Translations under genes and position numbers: made by a program
Assembly: GCF_013141775.1 (NCBI RefSeq)
Contig: NZ_WHOB01000023.1
Coordinates: 62,001 to 126,000 of the forward strand
Origin: Paenibacillus phytohabitans
GTDB lineage: Bacteria > Bacillota > Bacilli > Paenibacillales > Paenibacillaceae
Direction: 5' to 3'
Length of the DNA: 64,000 nt
In this document: positions 55,107-64,000 of the stretch, one piece after another
How positions within the stretch are numbered: position 1 is the first letter of the stretch
Layout of the letters: every line of letters begins with the position of its first letter
The notes under the pieces: generated by a model
Databases searched by the model: none
What the model was told of the DNA's origin: nothing
What the model saw: only the letters and a program-made list of their open reading frames with translations

Positions 55107-56246
55107 TTAATGTTGGATTCTGAAATTCCCGCTTCCATTTAACCACTCAACCGCATCGAAATATTTATTTGAATGTAAGTGAAGGTATTGGTAAAAACCT
55201 GCATACTGTCGCCTAACTTCTTCATCCTGCCATCCTGTTAAATGAATATTTTGAGGATAAGCATAGGCTTGGTGTGAAAAGCTGATTTTTTTATCGGTTT
55301 CTTTTAAAATCGCATTAAAAACTCTTACATCTTCTTCACATACCGCAGAAAACTTATAATAAATATTATCCCAATTAAATCGTTCTAATCTTTTCTTCCA
55401 TTTCCCTTCAACTTCTTCTTCATTTCTGTAATGATTAAAAAAGATATATACGTCATCTAATAGCCCGATAGGATGATTATATCCAGGGATACTAATAAAT
55501 TTTAATTTTTGATTGAGGTAATAGTAGATATCACTTATTAATTTTAAGTAGTCGTTATTTCTAATATACATCCACATAAATGGTGTGTTGTAGGGTAAAC
55601 CTAATTGCTTATAGAGAAACCCTCCCCAACAATCATCCGATATCAAACTAAAATCATTGTTTTCCAAGTTGAAAAATGATTCTGACTGAAACGTTTCTAT
55701 ACCGTTTCTGCTGGGATAACTTGAAGGTAAAATAATACTATAGCTTACTGACAAATAGATGAGTCCAACTTTAACTTCCTCATATTCTTTGCATTTTATA
55801 ATTATAAAATCAAATCCATAATTATTAATATTCATAAAATCCAACTCAATGCCCGAGTTTAGTTCATCATGCCCTGTAATAGTGAGAATTCGTTTCCCGG
55901 CATAATTATTCACAAAATACTTACAACCGCTCAATTTAACCACAGCTTTAATAATGTAGAATTGGGGAAACAAATCATTTAATAGGATATATTGAGGCTG
56001 CGAATGATTAATGTTGAACTTTTCAATATAATCTACTAATGTTGAAGAAAATTGATTAAAAATCTCTAAATTGATTCCGCTAGTAGCCACGTGTTCATAA
56101 AGAGTAACAAAATCGTCAACCATATTATTAAACGAAATCTTAAAATTTTTTTCTTGAAATTCAAGCATCCCAATCTTTCTAATTAAATATTGAATGTTTT
56201 GATCTATTGCATTCACAAGTTTAATTGATATATTAATTAAAAGCAC
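55107..56246 (-). CDS. DUF1919-family protein with an N-terminal helical/Rossmann-like module
   Basis: The 379-residue protein has a C-terminal half matching DUF1919 (SDDCWGGFLYKQLGLPYNTPFMW-type block near 205; FNHYRNEEEVEGKWKKR near 285; WDNI). DUF1919 proteins occur in polysaccharide gene sets; their activity is not established. Residues 1-160 resemble the N-terminal part of the neighbouring SGNH-type protein. Strong AT bias. The start is odd: the first in-frame GTG is part of the AGGAGGTG ribosome binding site, so initiation may occur at a rare codon such as ATT a few codons downstream. Confidence 0.7.
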   Translation of the reverse strand: MLLINISIKLVNAIDQNIQYLIRKIGMLEFQEKNFKISFNNMVDDFVTLYEHVATSGINLEIFNQFSSTLVDYIEKFNINHSQPQYILLNDLFPQFYIIKAVVKLSGCKYFVNNYAGKRILTITGHDELNSGIELDFMNINNYGFDFIIIKCKEYEEVKVGLIYLSVSYSIILPSSYPSRNGIETFQSESFFNLENNDFSLISDDCWGGFLYKQLGLPYNTPFMWMYIRNNDYLKLISDIYYYLNQKLKFISIPGYNHPIGLLDDVYIFFNHYRNEEEVEGKWKKRLERFNWDNIYYKFSAVCEEDVRVFNAILKETDKKISFSHQAYAYPQNIHLTGWQDEEVRRQYAGFYQYLHLHSNKYFDAVEWLNGSGNFRIQH

Positions 56247-56308
56247 CTCCTAGTCCACTTGGTATTAGTTGTTCCTCCTAATTTTCTCCTTAAAGAATAG
56301 TCTATCAT

Positions 56309-57778
56309 CTACCATGAAATATTCCTCTCAAGATACAATGTCATCTTCCTTGCACCTATCTTGTTCAGATGATCTCCATCCGAAAAATCATTTTCCTTAA
56401 AATAAGAGGATGAAAACATATCTATCAGTTGAAAATCTTTTTGCAATTTTACTTCGTCCAAAATCTCATAAAATTCTGTTAATCTTTTTTTCGAAAAATA
56501 ATTTGAATATATCTTTTGTGTAGGATATATCACAACTGTTGGCTTGATGTTGTTAGCCTCCAGAAGAAAAAGTATAGAATTAAATATCTCCACATTTTCT
56601 CTTCTTGTTTCATGATAATCTAGTTTAGAATGAGACTCTGCCCTAGTTTTTGCAAGCCACTCCAATGGAAGATCTTCAGTTGGATTATTCCAAAATTTAT
56701 CGTTGATACGAGAAATCTCGTCCTCACTATGGTGCTTAATAAAAGCTTTAAGCAGGTTTTTATCCGTAAAGAATTTGGGTGCAGGTATTAATTCATCTAT
56801 GCTTTCTAGCCCCAATGGAATTAATTCTGCGTTTTGAATCTCTAAATGATGGGAATCTAACAATAGAGGATAATACACTTCCCTTACTAACGCTTCCTGC
56901 GATTTGGACAATGAAAGATCATAATTAAATGAGTAATAAGATAAACCTAATATACAATGAGTAAAGTTATTTTCTGTTCTTAGAATTTCTTTTAACAATT
57001 GATAATCAAAATATAAGTCTTGTGAACTACTACAAAGTTTCACAGCGTTCCTTGAGAAGTAGCTTTCATCAATTCCACGCTGGGCATAAGAAAGCCCCGT
57101 AATAATAACCTCCAATTCCTTATTCGACTTTGACTCTTCTAATTGAGCATATAACATACTATGTAAATACCTTGTTCTAAACAGTTCATAATACTTTGTC
57201 ATGTAACGCTTTGCATAGGAATAGTAATCAACGCACTTGGACTTATACTCCCTCTTAAGCGAGGTGTTTAGGTCTTCATTATTCATTATTAGCAGAAAAT
57301 CGAATTCATAGTTTTGCAACTCAGCTTCTGAAATGACCGGACGACCCTCTATATTCTTTCCAACAAATGATTTAGTATGGTCTAAATAGGCGATAATTCT
57401 GTAGTTATTACTTTTGAAGAATTGAGTTGCTCTAGAAGTGAAATAATTGACACCTACTACTACTATTGAAATCATCATTAAATTTCGCACTATAATTGTC
57501 CATTCCTGAATAACTCCTATTAAAGCCTGGGTTTTGTGAACTAAAATTTCAAATTCTCTTCGGTTAAACAATTCAATCATACTTACTAATAATTCACTAG
57601 TTTTGCTCTCAAGCAAAATGTAGTTATCGGAACGTTCCTTAATATAATCGCAAAGAATCAAAAACTCATCAATAATTGAATTTATGGCTATAGCATATTC
57701 ATCTTCATTGTGAATAATTGGATTTATCGAATCAAGTATTTCGAGATGGTTTAATAACCCTTTAATTGAAGCATTCAA
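56309..57778 (-). CDS. SGNH-hydrolase-like protein with shared N-terminal module
   Basis: A 489-residue AT-rich gene product. Residues 1-90 are helical (IIDEFLILCDYI-like), 105-175 look like a Rossmann-type sugar-nucleotide or redox-sensing strand set (VVVGVNYFTSRATQFFKSNN), and 220-489 form an SGNH-like domain. The latter has block I ITGLSYAQRGI and a C-terminal DGDHLNKIGA carrying the DxxH Asp/His pair. It may be an O-acyltransferase or esterase acting on a glycan; the fold call is by motif. It begins with TTG behind GGGGTGA. Confidence 0.6.
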   Translation of the reverse strand: MNASIKGLLNHLEILDSINPIIHNEDEYAIAINSIIDEFLILCDYIKERSDNYILLESKTSELLVSMIELFNRREFEILVHKTQALIGVIQEWTIIVRNLMMISIVVVGVNYFTSRATQFFKSNNYRIIAYLDHTKSFVGKNIEGRPVISEAELQNYEFDFLLIMNNEDLNTSLKREYKSKCVDYYSYAKRYMTKYYELFRTRYLHSMLYAQLEESKSNKELEVIITGLSYAQRGIDESYFSRNAVKLCSSSQDLYFDYQLLKEILRTENNFTHCILGLSYYSFNYDLSLSKSQEALVREVYYPLLLDSHHLEIQNAELIPLGLESIDELIPAPKFFTDKNLLKAFIKHHSEDEISRINDKFWNNPTEDLPLEWLAKTRAESHSKLDYHETRRENVEIFNSILFLLEANNIKPTVVIYPTQKIYSNYFSKKRLTEFYEILDEVKLQKDFQLIDMFSSSYFKENDFSDGDHLNKIGARKMTLYLERNISW

Positions 57779-57817
57779 ATCCTCACCCCATATTATTACT
57801 TCATAAGTAGAATATAT

Positions 57818-58456
57818 CTAAATATATTTTGCTGGAACGCCTGCCACTGTTTTATATGGCTCTACTTCATTTAAAACTACACACCCTGCACCAACCGTAG
57901 CAAATGCGCCTATTTTACTATTAGGAAGCAGTCTTGCTCCAGAGCCTAAAAAAACCCTCTCATCAAGCTCACAAAAACCCGTTACATCACAGTGGCTGCT
58001 AATGATTGTACCTTCCCCTATTTTTGAATCATGACCTATAGTCGAGCAAATATTTACAGCAACATGATCTCCTAATTTCGCATTCACAGAGATAACTGTA
58101 TATGGGCATAGCACAATTCCTAATCCCAATTGAACTCCGCTGCCAATTATCGCTGTCGGATGGATTATATTTGTAAATGTAACATTCTTCTTCTCTAATC
58201 TTTTGACTATGTTTGACTTATCTATTGGATTTCCAACCGCACATACAACTACATCATTATTTTGCGGCATATACTCATCGATACTTGATATAATTGGACA
58301 ATCTATCTGAGATTCGATGATTTTCCCACTAGTATCTATATCATTAATAAAAACCACTGAATCCCAACTTCTATTCTCTGTTACAACATGATTCGCCCAC
58401 TGCCATACCTCTCTACCAAAACTTCCAGCCCCAGCAATCACAAGACGTTTTCTCAT
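57818..58456 (-). CDS. NeuD/PglD-type sugar O/N-acetyltransferase
   Basis: The 212-residue protein has an N-terminal Rossmann-like domain (VIAGAGSFGREVWQWA) and a left-handed beta-helix of hexapeptide repeats (about 90-210; IIGSGVQLGLGIVLCPYTVI) with the catalytic-type His in STIGHDSKIGEG. Family members acetylate amino sugars such as UDP-bacillosamine precursors or sialic acid. ATG at 58456 has GGGGGAT upstream. Together with the DegT gene it suggests an N-acylated amino sugar in the glycan. Confidence 0.85.
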   Translation of the reverse strand: MRKRLVIAGAGSFGREVWQWANHVVTENRSWDSVVFINDIDTSGKIIESQIDCPIISSIDEYMPQNNDVVVCAVGNPIDKSNIVKRLEKKNVTFTNIIHPTAIIGSGVQLGLGIVLCPYTVISVNAKLGDHVAVNICSTIGHDSKIGEGTIISSHCDVTGFCELDERVFLGSGARLLPNSKIGAFATVGAGCVVLNEVEPYKTVAGVPAKYI

Positions 58457-58532
58457 TAAGATATCCCCCAAAATTAGCTGTTTGTTGCAATTCCGCTATT
58501 TTACCTTGAATCCTTTATTATCTTGGATTCCA

Positions 58533-59594
58533 CTATTCTTGTGAATCAGAAAAAATAAATTCCAGTTTCATCTTAACATTCATTTCAGCATCCAATAAGG
58601 ATTGAATCTTCTTTGCTGCATTGTAACCCATTTGTTGAACTGCAGGGAAATTATCAAGAACAGCATTCAATGTTTTATAAAGCATTTCCGGATTGTCCTC
58701 TTCTATTTCATAATAGTCCTGTACATTTTCAATAATCCTCTCATCATTCCTAGCATTTGTACTTATCAAGACACACCCTGTTGCCATAGCCTCTCCTGCA
58801 GCTGTTGTTGGAAAACCATCCAGGGCAAACTTATCTTGTGTACTACAACTAATAAAAACATGACACTCTTTATACAATTGCCTTAATTGCAATGGATTTA
58901 ATGCCCCATGATATGTGAAATTTTGATTAGTTAAACTATATAATTCCTTACTCCAGTTACCTACTATATGCAAATGGAATTCATCACTCAGTCGATTAAA
59001 TGCATGAACCAACGTAGGAAAGCCCTTTCGAATGGCGTTATCTGCACAAAATACAAGCTCTATAGGATATTCACTCTGCTTCTCTTGCATTGTATAAAAC
59101 TTACTATTAATCATACCTGGAATGAATATACTATTGGGGAGAATATTCGAAACTTCATTTATATTTGTGAATATAGTTCTGCAGCTGCGACCTGCGCGCA
59201 CAATATATTCTTTAGGAGTACTAGGATCTAATCCTCCACCCGGATAGAGCGTAGTATGAAGCTGAAGATTGTATTTCTCTATGGTTTCTCTGATAGACCA
59301 TAAAGAATTCGAGCCTGGTACTTTTTCATTTCCCATAACGTTTTCTCCAAGTAAACTTAGCATCAAGTTCAAAAACACACAATACACATCAGTTATCCCG
59401 TGTTTTACTACCATATTCTCAAATTCACTTAAATGATAGACTTTCGCCGGAAATGGATCTGTGTGTGGTTGCACAGCGAAAAAGAAGGTATCCGGCCGTT
59501 CTTGCTTTATATAATAATTCTCCCAATAACGAAACCCACTCATCATCCACGGGAATTTCGTATCAATAACAGCAAGGCATCTTTTATGCTTCAT
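58533..59594 (-). CDS. Glycosyltransferase, GT1/GT4 (GT-B) type
   Basis: A 353-residue GT-B enzyme. The C-terminal domain carries ELVFCADNAIRKGFPTLVHAF, FTYHGALNPLQLRQLYKECHVFISCS and the donor-binding region EGF-like segment FPTTAAGEAMATGC, with Glu of the E-x7-E pattern. The start overlaps the DegT gene by 11 nt. Donor and acceptor are unknown. Confidence 0.83.
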   Translation of the reverse strand: MKHKRCLAVIDTKFPWMMSGFRYWENYYIKQERPDTFFFAVQPHTDPFPAKVYHLSEFENMVVKHGITDVYCVFLNLMLSLLGENVMGNEKVPGSNSLWSIRETIEKYNLQLHTTLYPGGGLDPSTPKEYIVRAGRSCRTIFTNINEVSNILPNSIFIPGMINSKFYTMQEKQSEYPIELVFCADNAIRKGFPTLVHAFNRLSDEFHLHIVGNWSKELYSLTNQNFTYHGALNPLQLRQLYKECHVFISCSTQDKFALDGFPTTAAGEAMATGCVLISTNARNDERIIENVQDYYEIEEDNPEMLYKTLNAVLDNFPAVQQMGYNAAKKIQSLLDAEMNVKMKLEFIFSDSQE

Positions 59595-60735
59595 GCATCG
59601 ATTCTCCCAATAGTACTGAATTTATTGCAGCTAATGCTTCCATTACATATTCAATTTCCTCATCTACAAGTTCTTCCCAAAGGGGTAAATTTATAACACG
59701 TGAAGCAATTTCTTCAGTAACACTAAGATCAGAGGTAGGGTATTTTGCAAAAAAGCTTTGTTGGTGACATGCAGGTGAAAAATATGTTCTTGCTTCAACT
59801 CCATATTCACCTAACATACTAACGATCTCAACAGCTAAATGCCCCTTCGGGCATAGAATCGACACATTTTGATGAGCTACTTCGCCCGTTGTGCGATGGT
59901 AGTCCCAACCTTGGTTAAACAGCCCCAATTTCTCCATTTTTGAAATATATGTCTCTTTAATGGATTGTCTTACCAGGCATTTTTCTTTGAATACCTTAAG
60001 GGTCGCCAAACCAACGGCTGCAGCATATTCAGACAACTTACTGTTCAACCCCATTTGAGTACTTTCTCTTGCTTCGCTAAACCCAAAATTACCAGCCTGT
60101 CTGAGTTGTTGTATAAAATGCTCGTTCTTGCAATACACTAATCCTCCCTCCCCTATACCAAAAGATTTAGTGGCATGAAAACTATATACTATCGGTCCGC
60201 TGAAGGACTGCTCAACCCCCTTTCCCATGTGAGTACTGCCAAAGCTTGCTGCAGCATCTATTACAACAGGCATGCCATTGTCTAAAAGATGTTGATAGTA
60301 CGAAAAGTCTGCAACTGTACCGAATGTGGCATATGGGATAACAACAGCAACCTCATCCCCTAATTTCTCAATGTGTTTTGCCACAATTTTCTCATCCATG
60401 CACCAGTCTTCCGCTCTCACGTCTATAAAATATGGTTCAAGTCCGCACCATAAAGCTGCCTGGGCAGTAGCAGCAAATGTGAAACTAGGCATAAGCGCAT
60501 ATTTACCTTGAGGGCGTTTAGCAATCATTATTGCAAGCATCAATCCTATCGTTGCATTATTAACTGTTGATGCAAAACCTTCGCCCTTGTATAAGTGTGT
60601 TACAATTTCCTGTTCAAATCTAGTATTCAACTTGCCGTAATTACTATATATTCTAGAATGATCTATTTCTTTTAATAGTTCCATATATGTTTCGCTCTTC
60701 ACTAAATTTGGCTTCATAAACGGTATATGTTTCAT
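59584..60735 (-). CDS. DegT/DnrJ/EryC1-type sugar aminotransferase
   Basis: The 383-residue PLP enzyme has the Lys-containing motif SFHATKSFGIGEGG, PSFTFAATAQAALW and VIDAAASFGS (Asp for the pyridine nitrogen). Such enzymes aminate keto sugars linked to nucleotides, or act as close relatives of DegT. No matching dehydratase or epimerase is in the window, so the keto-sugar maker must be elsewhere or further right. Confidence 0.88.
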   Translation of the reverse strand: MKHIPFMKPNLVKSETYMELLKEIDHSRIYSNYGKLNTRFEQEIVTHLYKGEGFASTVNNATIGLMLAIMIAKRPQGKYALMPSFTFAATAQAALWCGLEPYFIDVRAEDWCMDEKIVAKHIEKLGDEVAVVIPYATFGTVADFSYYQHLLDNGMPVVIDAAASFGSTHMGKGVEQSFSGPIVYSFHATKSFGIGEGGLVYCKNEHFIQQLRQAGNFGFSEARESTQMGLNSKLSEYAAAVGLATLKVFKEKCLVRQSIKETYISKMEKLGLFNQGWDYHRTTGEVAHQNVSILCPKGHLAVEIVSMLGEYGVEARTYFSPACHQQSFFAKYPTSDLSVTEEIASRVINLPLWEELVDEEIEYVMEALAAINSVLLGESMHEA

Positions 60736-60757
60736 TTTTTCGCCTTCTTCCTAATAT

Positions 60758-62320
60758 TTAGGTTAATAACTCTTCAATTGCTCTCGAAAGATAATTGTCA
60801 GTCAATTTCTCTGTTAACATATTTTCTAAATTTAAATCACGAAAAAAAGTAATATTATCTAATACTAATTTGATATAGTTACTGATAGCTTCCTTATACA
60901 TTCGTTCTTCTTTTAAAAAGCCGTGCTTCTTGGATTCAAAAATCAAGTTAAACCATTCACTATTAGTTAAAATTTTATATTTAGGATTTAATTGATTCTG
61001 TTCTCCATGCTGCCTGAAATAACTGAGTGGCTCCGATAAATACATAACGTCTCCTAGCTCCATTAAAGAAATCCAACTTGCGAAATCATTCAAAAAAGTG
61101 TAACTCTCTCCGTGAAAATAGCCAAATTGAGTGATATCTTTTTTACGAAACATTGCAGTGGTCGGTTCACCCACTGCATTCCAAATTTGGCTTAGTAACA
61201 TAGAACCAAACTGTTTGCCATTTATAAGATTGTCTTTTTCAAATAACTTTCTTGTAGATGGTCTTGAAGGAATGTGTTCACCGTTATGGTCAATTAGTTC
61301 TCGAAATGAAGTTACAAGTGATATATTTTTATTGAGTTGAAAAACCTGAACCATTTTTTCTATTTTCTCGTAACAAAATAAATCATCGTCCATAAGATAA
61401 TTAATATATTCTCCATTTGCAAGCTCATAAAGCTTGTGCCAATTACCTATACCTAGATTTTCAGGGTTCTTATGGTAAATAATATTATCGTACATTTCTA
61501 AATAAGGAGCTATAACCTTCTGAACCTCATCATTCGTACTGTCGTCTCCAATAATAATTTCAATATTTTTATACGATTGACATATAGCACTCTGTAAGGC
61601 TAGTTCTAAGTAATAAGGCCTATTGTAAGCTGGAATTAAAATACTGACCAACGGATGAATATCCTTGGAATATTCATTAAGAAACGCCAGCCTTCCCTGT
61701 TCAAAGCCTTCAAAACTCAATGGGCCAGAATCATGAATAACCCATGGAGCGATTTGATAAGGAACACCTACTTCGTATCCTCTTCTTTTAAACTCTAAAC
61801 ATTGTGCTGTATCATACATATGCCAACCCTTCATTAGATCATCGCGCCATGCAAGATCGTATTGAGTAATAAGAATTAATCCGTCGACAGCCTCTACAGA
61901 TTCATAATCAGAAGCCACTTCATTATGCAGACATAGTTGCATTCGATTATCTTTAGAACTTTCATATATTTTCCCATATAGATCTGCAGCTTCCCACCAT
62001 AAACCACTTGGGGGAATTTCTGCTCCCCCTTTAACACCAATTAAAGCAAGCTTGGGATTTTTAGAAAAAAGCAGCAAAATATCACTAATAAAATTAGGGT
62101 TAACAATGAAAACATCTTGATGTAAGTAAACTTTATATTTTGCATTAGATTGAATCATTGCCCTATTATAACCAACCGCCATTCCCTCAGCATCACGAAC
62201 AGCTATTACTTCTATTTGGAAATCCTCCGGAATATTTAAAGAACGAATATATCGAACCGATTCTTCATGCTGAATTTCATCATCAAGACAAGTAATAAAG
62301 CATACCTTATTTATATCCAT
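60758..62320 (-). CDS. Two-domain glycosyltransferase (StrF-like GT plus GT2)
   Basis: A 520-residue protein. Residues about 1-215 resemble the glycosyltransferase-like StrF domain (VGYNRAMIQSNAKYKVYLHQDVFI). Residues about 225-440 form a classical GT2 domain (VSILIPAYNRPYYL; DDSTND; MDDDLF). The ATG at 62320 is favoured by GGGGAG 8 nt upstream and overlaps the upstream gene by 14 nt. It probably adds one or two sugars, or uses the N-terminal domain for acceptor binding. Confidence 0.85.
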   Translation of the reverse strand: MDINKVCFITCLDDEIQHEESVRYIRSLNIPEDFQIEVIAVRDAEGMAVGYNRAMIQSNAKYKVYLHQDVFIVNPNFISDILLLFSKNPKLALIGVKGGAEIPPSGLWWEAADLYGKIYESSKDNRMQLCLHNEVASDYESVEAVDGLILITQYDLAWRDDLMKGWHMYDTAQCLEFKRRGYEVGVPYQIAPWVIHDSGPLSFEGFEQGRLAFLNEYSKDIHPLVSILIPAYNRPYYLELALQSAICQSYKNIEIIIGDDSTNDEVQKVIAPYLEMYDNIIYHKNPENLGIGNWHKLYELANGEYINYLMDDDLFCYEKIEKMVQVFQLNKNISLVTSFRELIDHNGEHIPSRPSTRKLFEKDNLINGKQFGSMLLSQIWNAVGEPTTAMFRKKDITQFGYFHGESYTFLNDFASWISLMELGDVMYLSEPLSYFRQHGEQNQLNPKYKILTNSEWFNLIFESKKHGFLKEERMYKEAISNYIKLVLDNITFFRDLNLENMLTEKLTDNYLSRAIEELLT

Positions 62321-64000
62321 GATTCTTACTCCCCTCAATATCCCGCTGTAAGCTCAAAACATCTTCATCCGGTTCACGAATTTTCATTAAAAAATCCAGT
62401 GCCTCATTGTACGCTCCGAACTTAAACAATATATATCCCAGGTTAAATAGAGTATCTTCATTTTCAGGTTCAACAATATGTGATTTTTCTAACAGAGGAA
62501 TTACAACTTCATACAATCCTGAATTAAAACAATTTATTGCTACACGATTTAGTGTCCCTATCTTATCTACAATATCAGCCATTACTGATTCTATAATTTG
62601 GTTAGTAGAAACTTCATTTTGTTGTAATAAAGCTATTAACTCCATAGAAGAAGCTTCACGTTCCACATTATTTTCAATCCTTCTCAAAAGAAACTTAATT
62701 TTTGATTTCGCAAGTTTCTTATCAAAAATAGTTTGCTTTAATTCCCTAACCCATTTGCTTACATGCTCACTCTTATCTCCGATACTTTCAAGCCACCCCA
62801 GAGCCTGTTCATCCTCACCAACTGAATGCATGACCGTAGCTAGATTAATGAGAGTCGTAGAATTATCTGACTCAAGTTCATACGCTCTGCTCAGGTAAGG
62901 AATAATATCATCCATATTCCGTCTTTCCAAATTGGATATTCCTAAGTAGTTCAATAAAGGCACAACTGGACCCGCATAGCTGTCTAATGCAGAAACAATT
63001 TGAATTGTTTTAAATCGAAGTATACTAGATACAGTCTCCTCGTTCGATGCCTGTAATAGCTTACTAAACAGTTCATGTAGCATTCCATTCTTGGATATCA
63101 TTCTCGCACTTACTAGAAAACTTGATATTTCAAAGACCTGGGGCAATTTCTCAACCAGATCTCCAAGTCCCTGAATAAATAAATCATCTTGTTCTTGAAG
63201 AGTATCGTTATATACATATTCAAAGTCCAATTCTTGAAATCCAGCTTCCTCAAAAAGAGCACCAATATCCACTAAATTCCAATATCTCTTATCTGCGTCT
63301 AGTCCTTCCCCTAATAACAATCGTTTAATTACCCCAACAAAATTGATATTTGAGAACTCGATAATCAATTGACCATGCTTAGCTAGCATTTCTTTCACAT
63401 CTGATAAGTTATGCTCAGGATCAACTAAAGAACTCAATATTATATAATCGAATTTTTCAATTCGGTTAAGCTGAGATAGCTGTTCAATATCGCAGTATTT
63501 AATTTCAACATCAGGATACATCTGCTTTATTTTTAAGGTAGTCGCATTCTTCCCTTTAACTAAACCCAAAATTAAGATTTTATAAATATTCTCATTTTGG
63601 ATTTCGAGAAAACGAAAAATGTTGGATTCCACTTTAACAGCCTCGCAATTAAAACCCCACTTTATTTTAAATCTTCTTTGATGGATCTTGTCCGTACTAA
63701 CCTCATTGATTCCATAATGGTGTACATAAGCGTGTCTGCATAACGCTAACGTATAACCATGTTCTATAATTCGTAAACCAAAATCAATAATGGCAGTATG
63801 TCCATTCAGTTGCTCATCCAGTAACCCCGTGGTCTCTAAAACCGACCTCTTGAATAGAAAACAAAAATCGGATAGGGTCATTCTTTCTTCTACGATATTA
63901 GTTTTGGAGAGACCTCTTGCATAAGCAAGCAACTCTTCCATCGATGCGAACTGAACAGCTTCTGCCTGGTCATCATCAGCAAAATTTGTAAGAGGGCCTA
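62307..64000 (-). CDS. Glycosyltransferase (GT2)-degenerate methyltransferase-TPR protein, paralogue 3 (partial)
   Basis: The frame is open through the right edge (563 residues visible), so the start lies beyond the window; the first internal ATG at 63941 is not the start. The visible part aligns with paralogues 1 and 2 from the middle of the GT2 domain (GPLTNFADDDQAE corresponds to their GPVSNSAYGD-type stretch). The methyltransferase motif I is replaced by ILILGLVKGKNATTL, and later motifs are absent, so this copy is unlikely to methylate. About 250 residues of TPR-like helices follow, more than in the other copies. Confidence 0.85.
   Translation of the reverse strand, partial: GPLTNFADDDQAEAVQFASMEELLAYARGLSKTNIVEERMTLSDFCFLFKRSVLETTGLLDEQLNGHTAIIDFGLRIIEHGYTLALCRHAYVHHYGINEVSTDKIHQRRFKIKWGFNCEAVKVESNIFRFLEIQNENIYKILILGLVKGKNATTLKIKQMYPDVEIKYCDIEQLSQLNRIEKFDYIILSSLVDPEHNLSDVKEMLAKHGQLIIEFSNINFVGVIKRLLLGEGLDADKRYWNLVDIGALFEEAGFQELDFEYVYNDTLQEQDDLFIQGLGDLVEKLPQVFEISSFLVSARMISKNGMLHELFSKLLQASNEETVSSILRFKTIQIVSALDSYAGPVVPLLNYLGISNLERRNMDDIIPYLSRAYELESDNSTTLINLATVMHSVGEDEQALGWLESIGDKSEHVSKWVRELKQTIFDKKLAKSKIKFLLRRIENNVEREASSMELIALLQQNEVSTNQIIESVMADIVDKIGTLNRVAINCFNSGLYEVVIPLLEKSHIVEPENEDTLFNLGYILFKFGAYNEALDFLMKIREPDEDVLSLQRDIEGSKNHGYK

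Overview
The window reads as chromosome of a Paenibacillus-like Firmicute. The support is a Gram-positive gene set (SLH protein, long-form HPF, MinJ/CtpB/FtsEX cluster, argCJBDF plus argGH), AGGAGG-type ribosome binding sites, an hpf-secA-prfB order like that of Bacillus subtilis, and moderate GC outside a strongly AT-rich right end. No rRNA, tRNA, CRISPR array, transposase or prophage gene was seen.

Layout. (1) 1-5526: an ABC-2 exporter (one ATPase, two permeases, minus strand) divergent from a DesK/NarL-type sensor kinase and response regulator, the gene plan of linearmycin-type drug-sensing exporters. (2) 5541-6167: two unrelated tandem-repeat arrays (eleven 34/35-nt units, then four 52-nt units). 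(3) 6278-12286, minus strand: ftsE-ftsX-M23 peptidase-ctpB-PDZ membrane protein (MinJ-like), a cell-division and wall-hydrolysis cluster. It is followed by plus-strand vanW-family and CBS genes and a minus-strand IseA-like secreted protein. (4) 15491-31384: a Gram-positive type IV pilus locus. pilB-pilT-pilC-pilA-pilD-pilMN(fusion)-pilO and a second block pilV-pilW-pilX-like all run on the minus strand. A plus-strand gene for a 1604-residue secreted multidomain protein lies between the two blocks. (5) 31590-32393: FrmB-type esterase. (6) 32629-41752: arginine biosynthesis, argC-J-B-D-F and argG-H, separated by a 687-bp repeat-filled gap. (7) 41936-50196: YitT-family protein, prfB with a +1 programmed frameshift, secA, hpf, an SLH surface protein and a cold-shock protein. 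(8) 50462 to the right edge: an AT-rich, minus-strand glycan-assembly cluster. It holds three paralogous glycosyltransferase-methyltransferase-TPR proteins, three other glycosyltransferase genes, a DegT aminotransferase, a NeuD/PglD-type acetyltransferase, a DUF1919 protein and an SGNH-type protein.

How the parts relate. In B. subtilis hpf is flanked by fliD/fliS/hag, so the position of the AT-rich cluster suggests a flagellin (or S-layer) glycosylation island; the flagellin gene itself is not in the window. The pilus locus contains all core assembly parts including the retraction ATPase PilT. The 1604-residue protein and the large PilX-like protein are the best candidates for surface or tip functions.

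The least explained items are: the decaying methyltransferase domain across the three tandem glycosyltransferases; a shared N-terminal module carried by the DUF1919 and SGNH proteins; the 192-nt leader of the pilin gene; and a family of dispersed bipartite intergenic elements (two complete copies, one solo end). Coordinates of starts were adjusted where a ribosome binding site favoured an internal codon. All functional calls rest on reading motifs by eye; no database search was possible.
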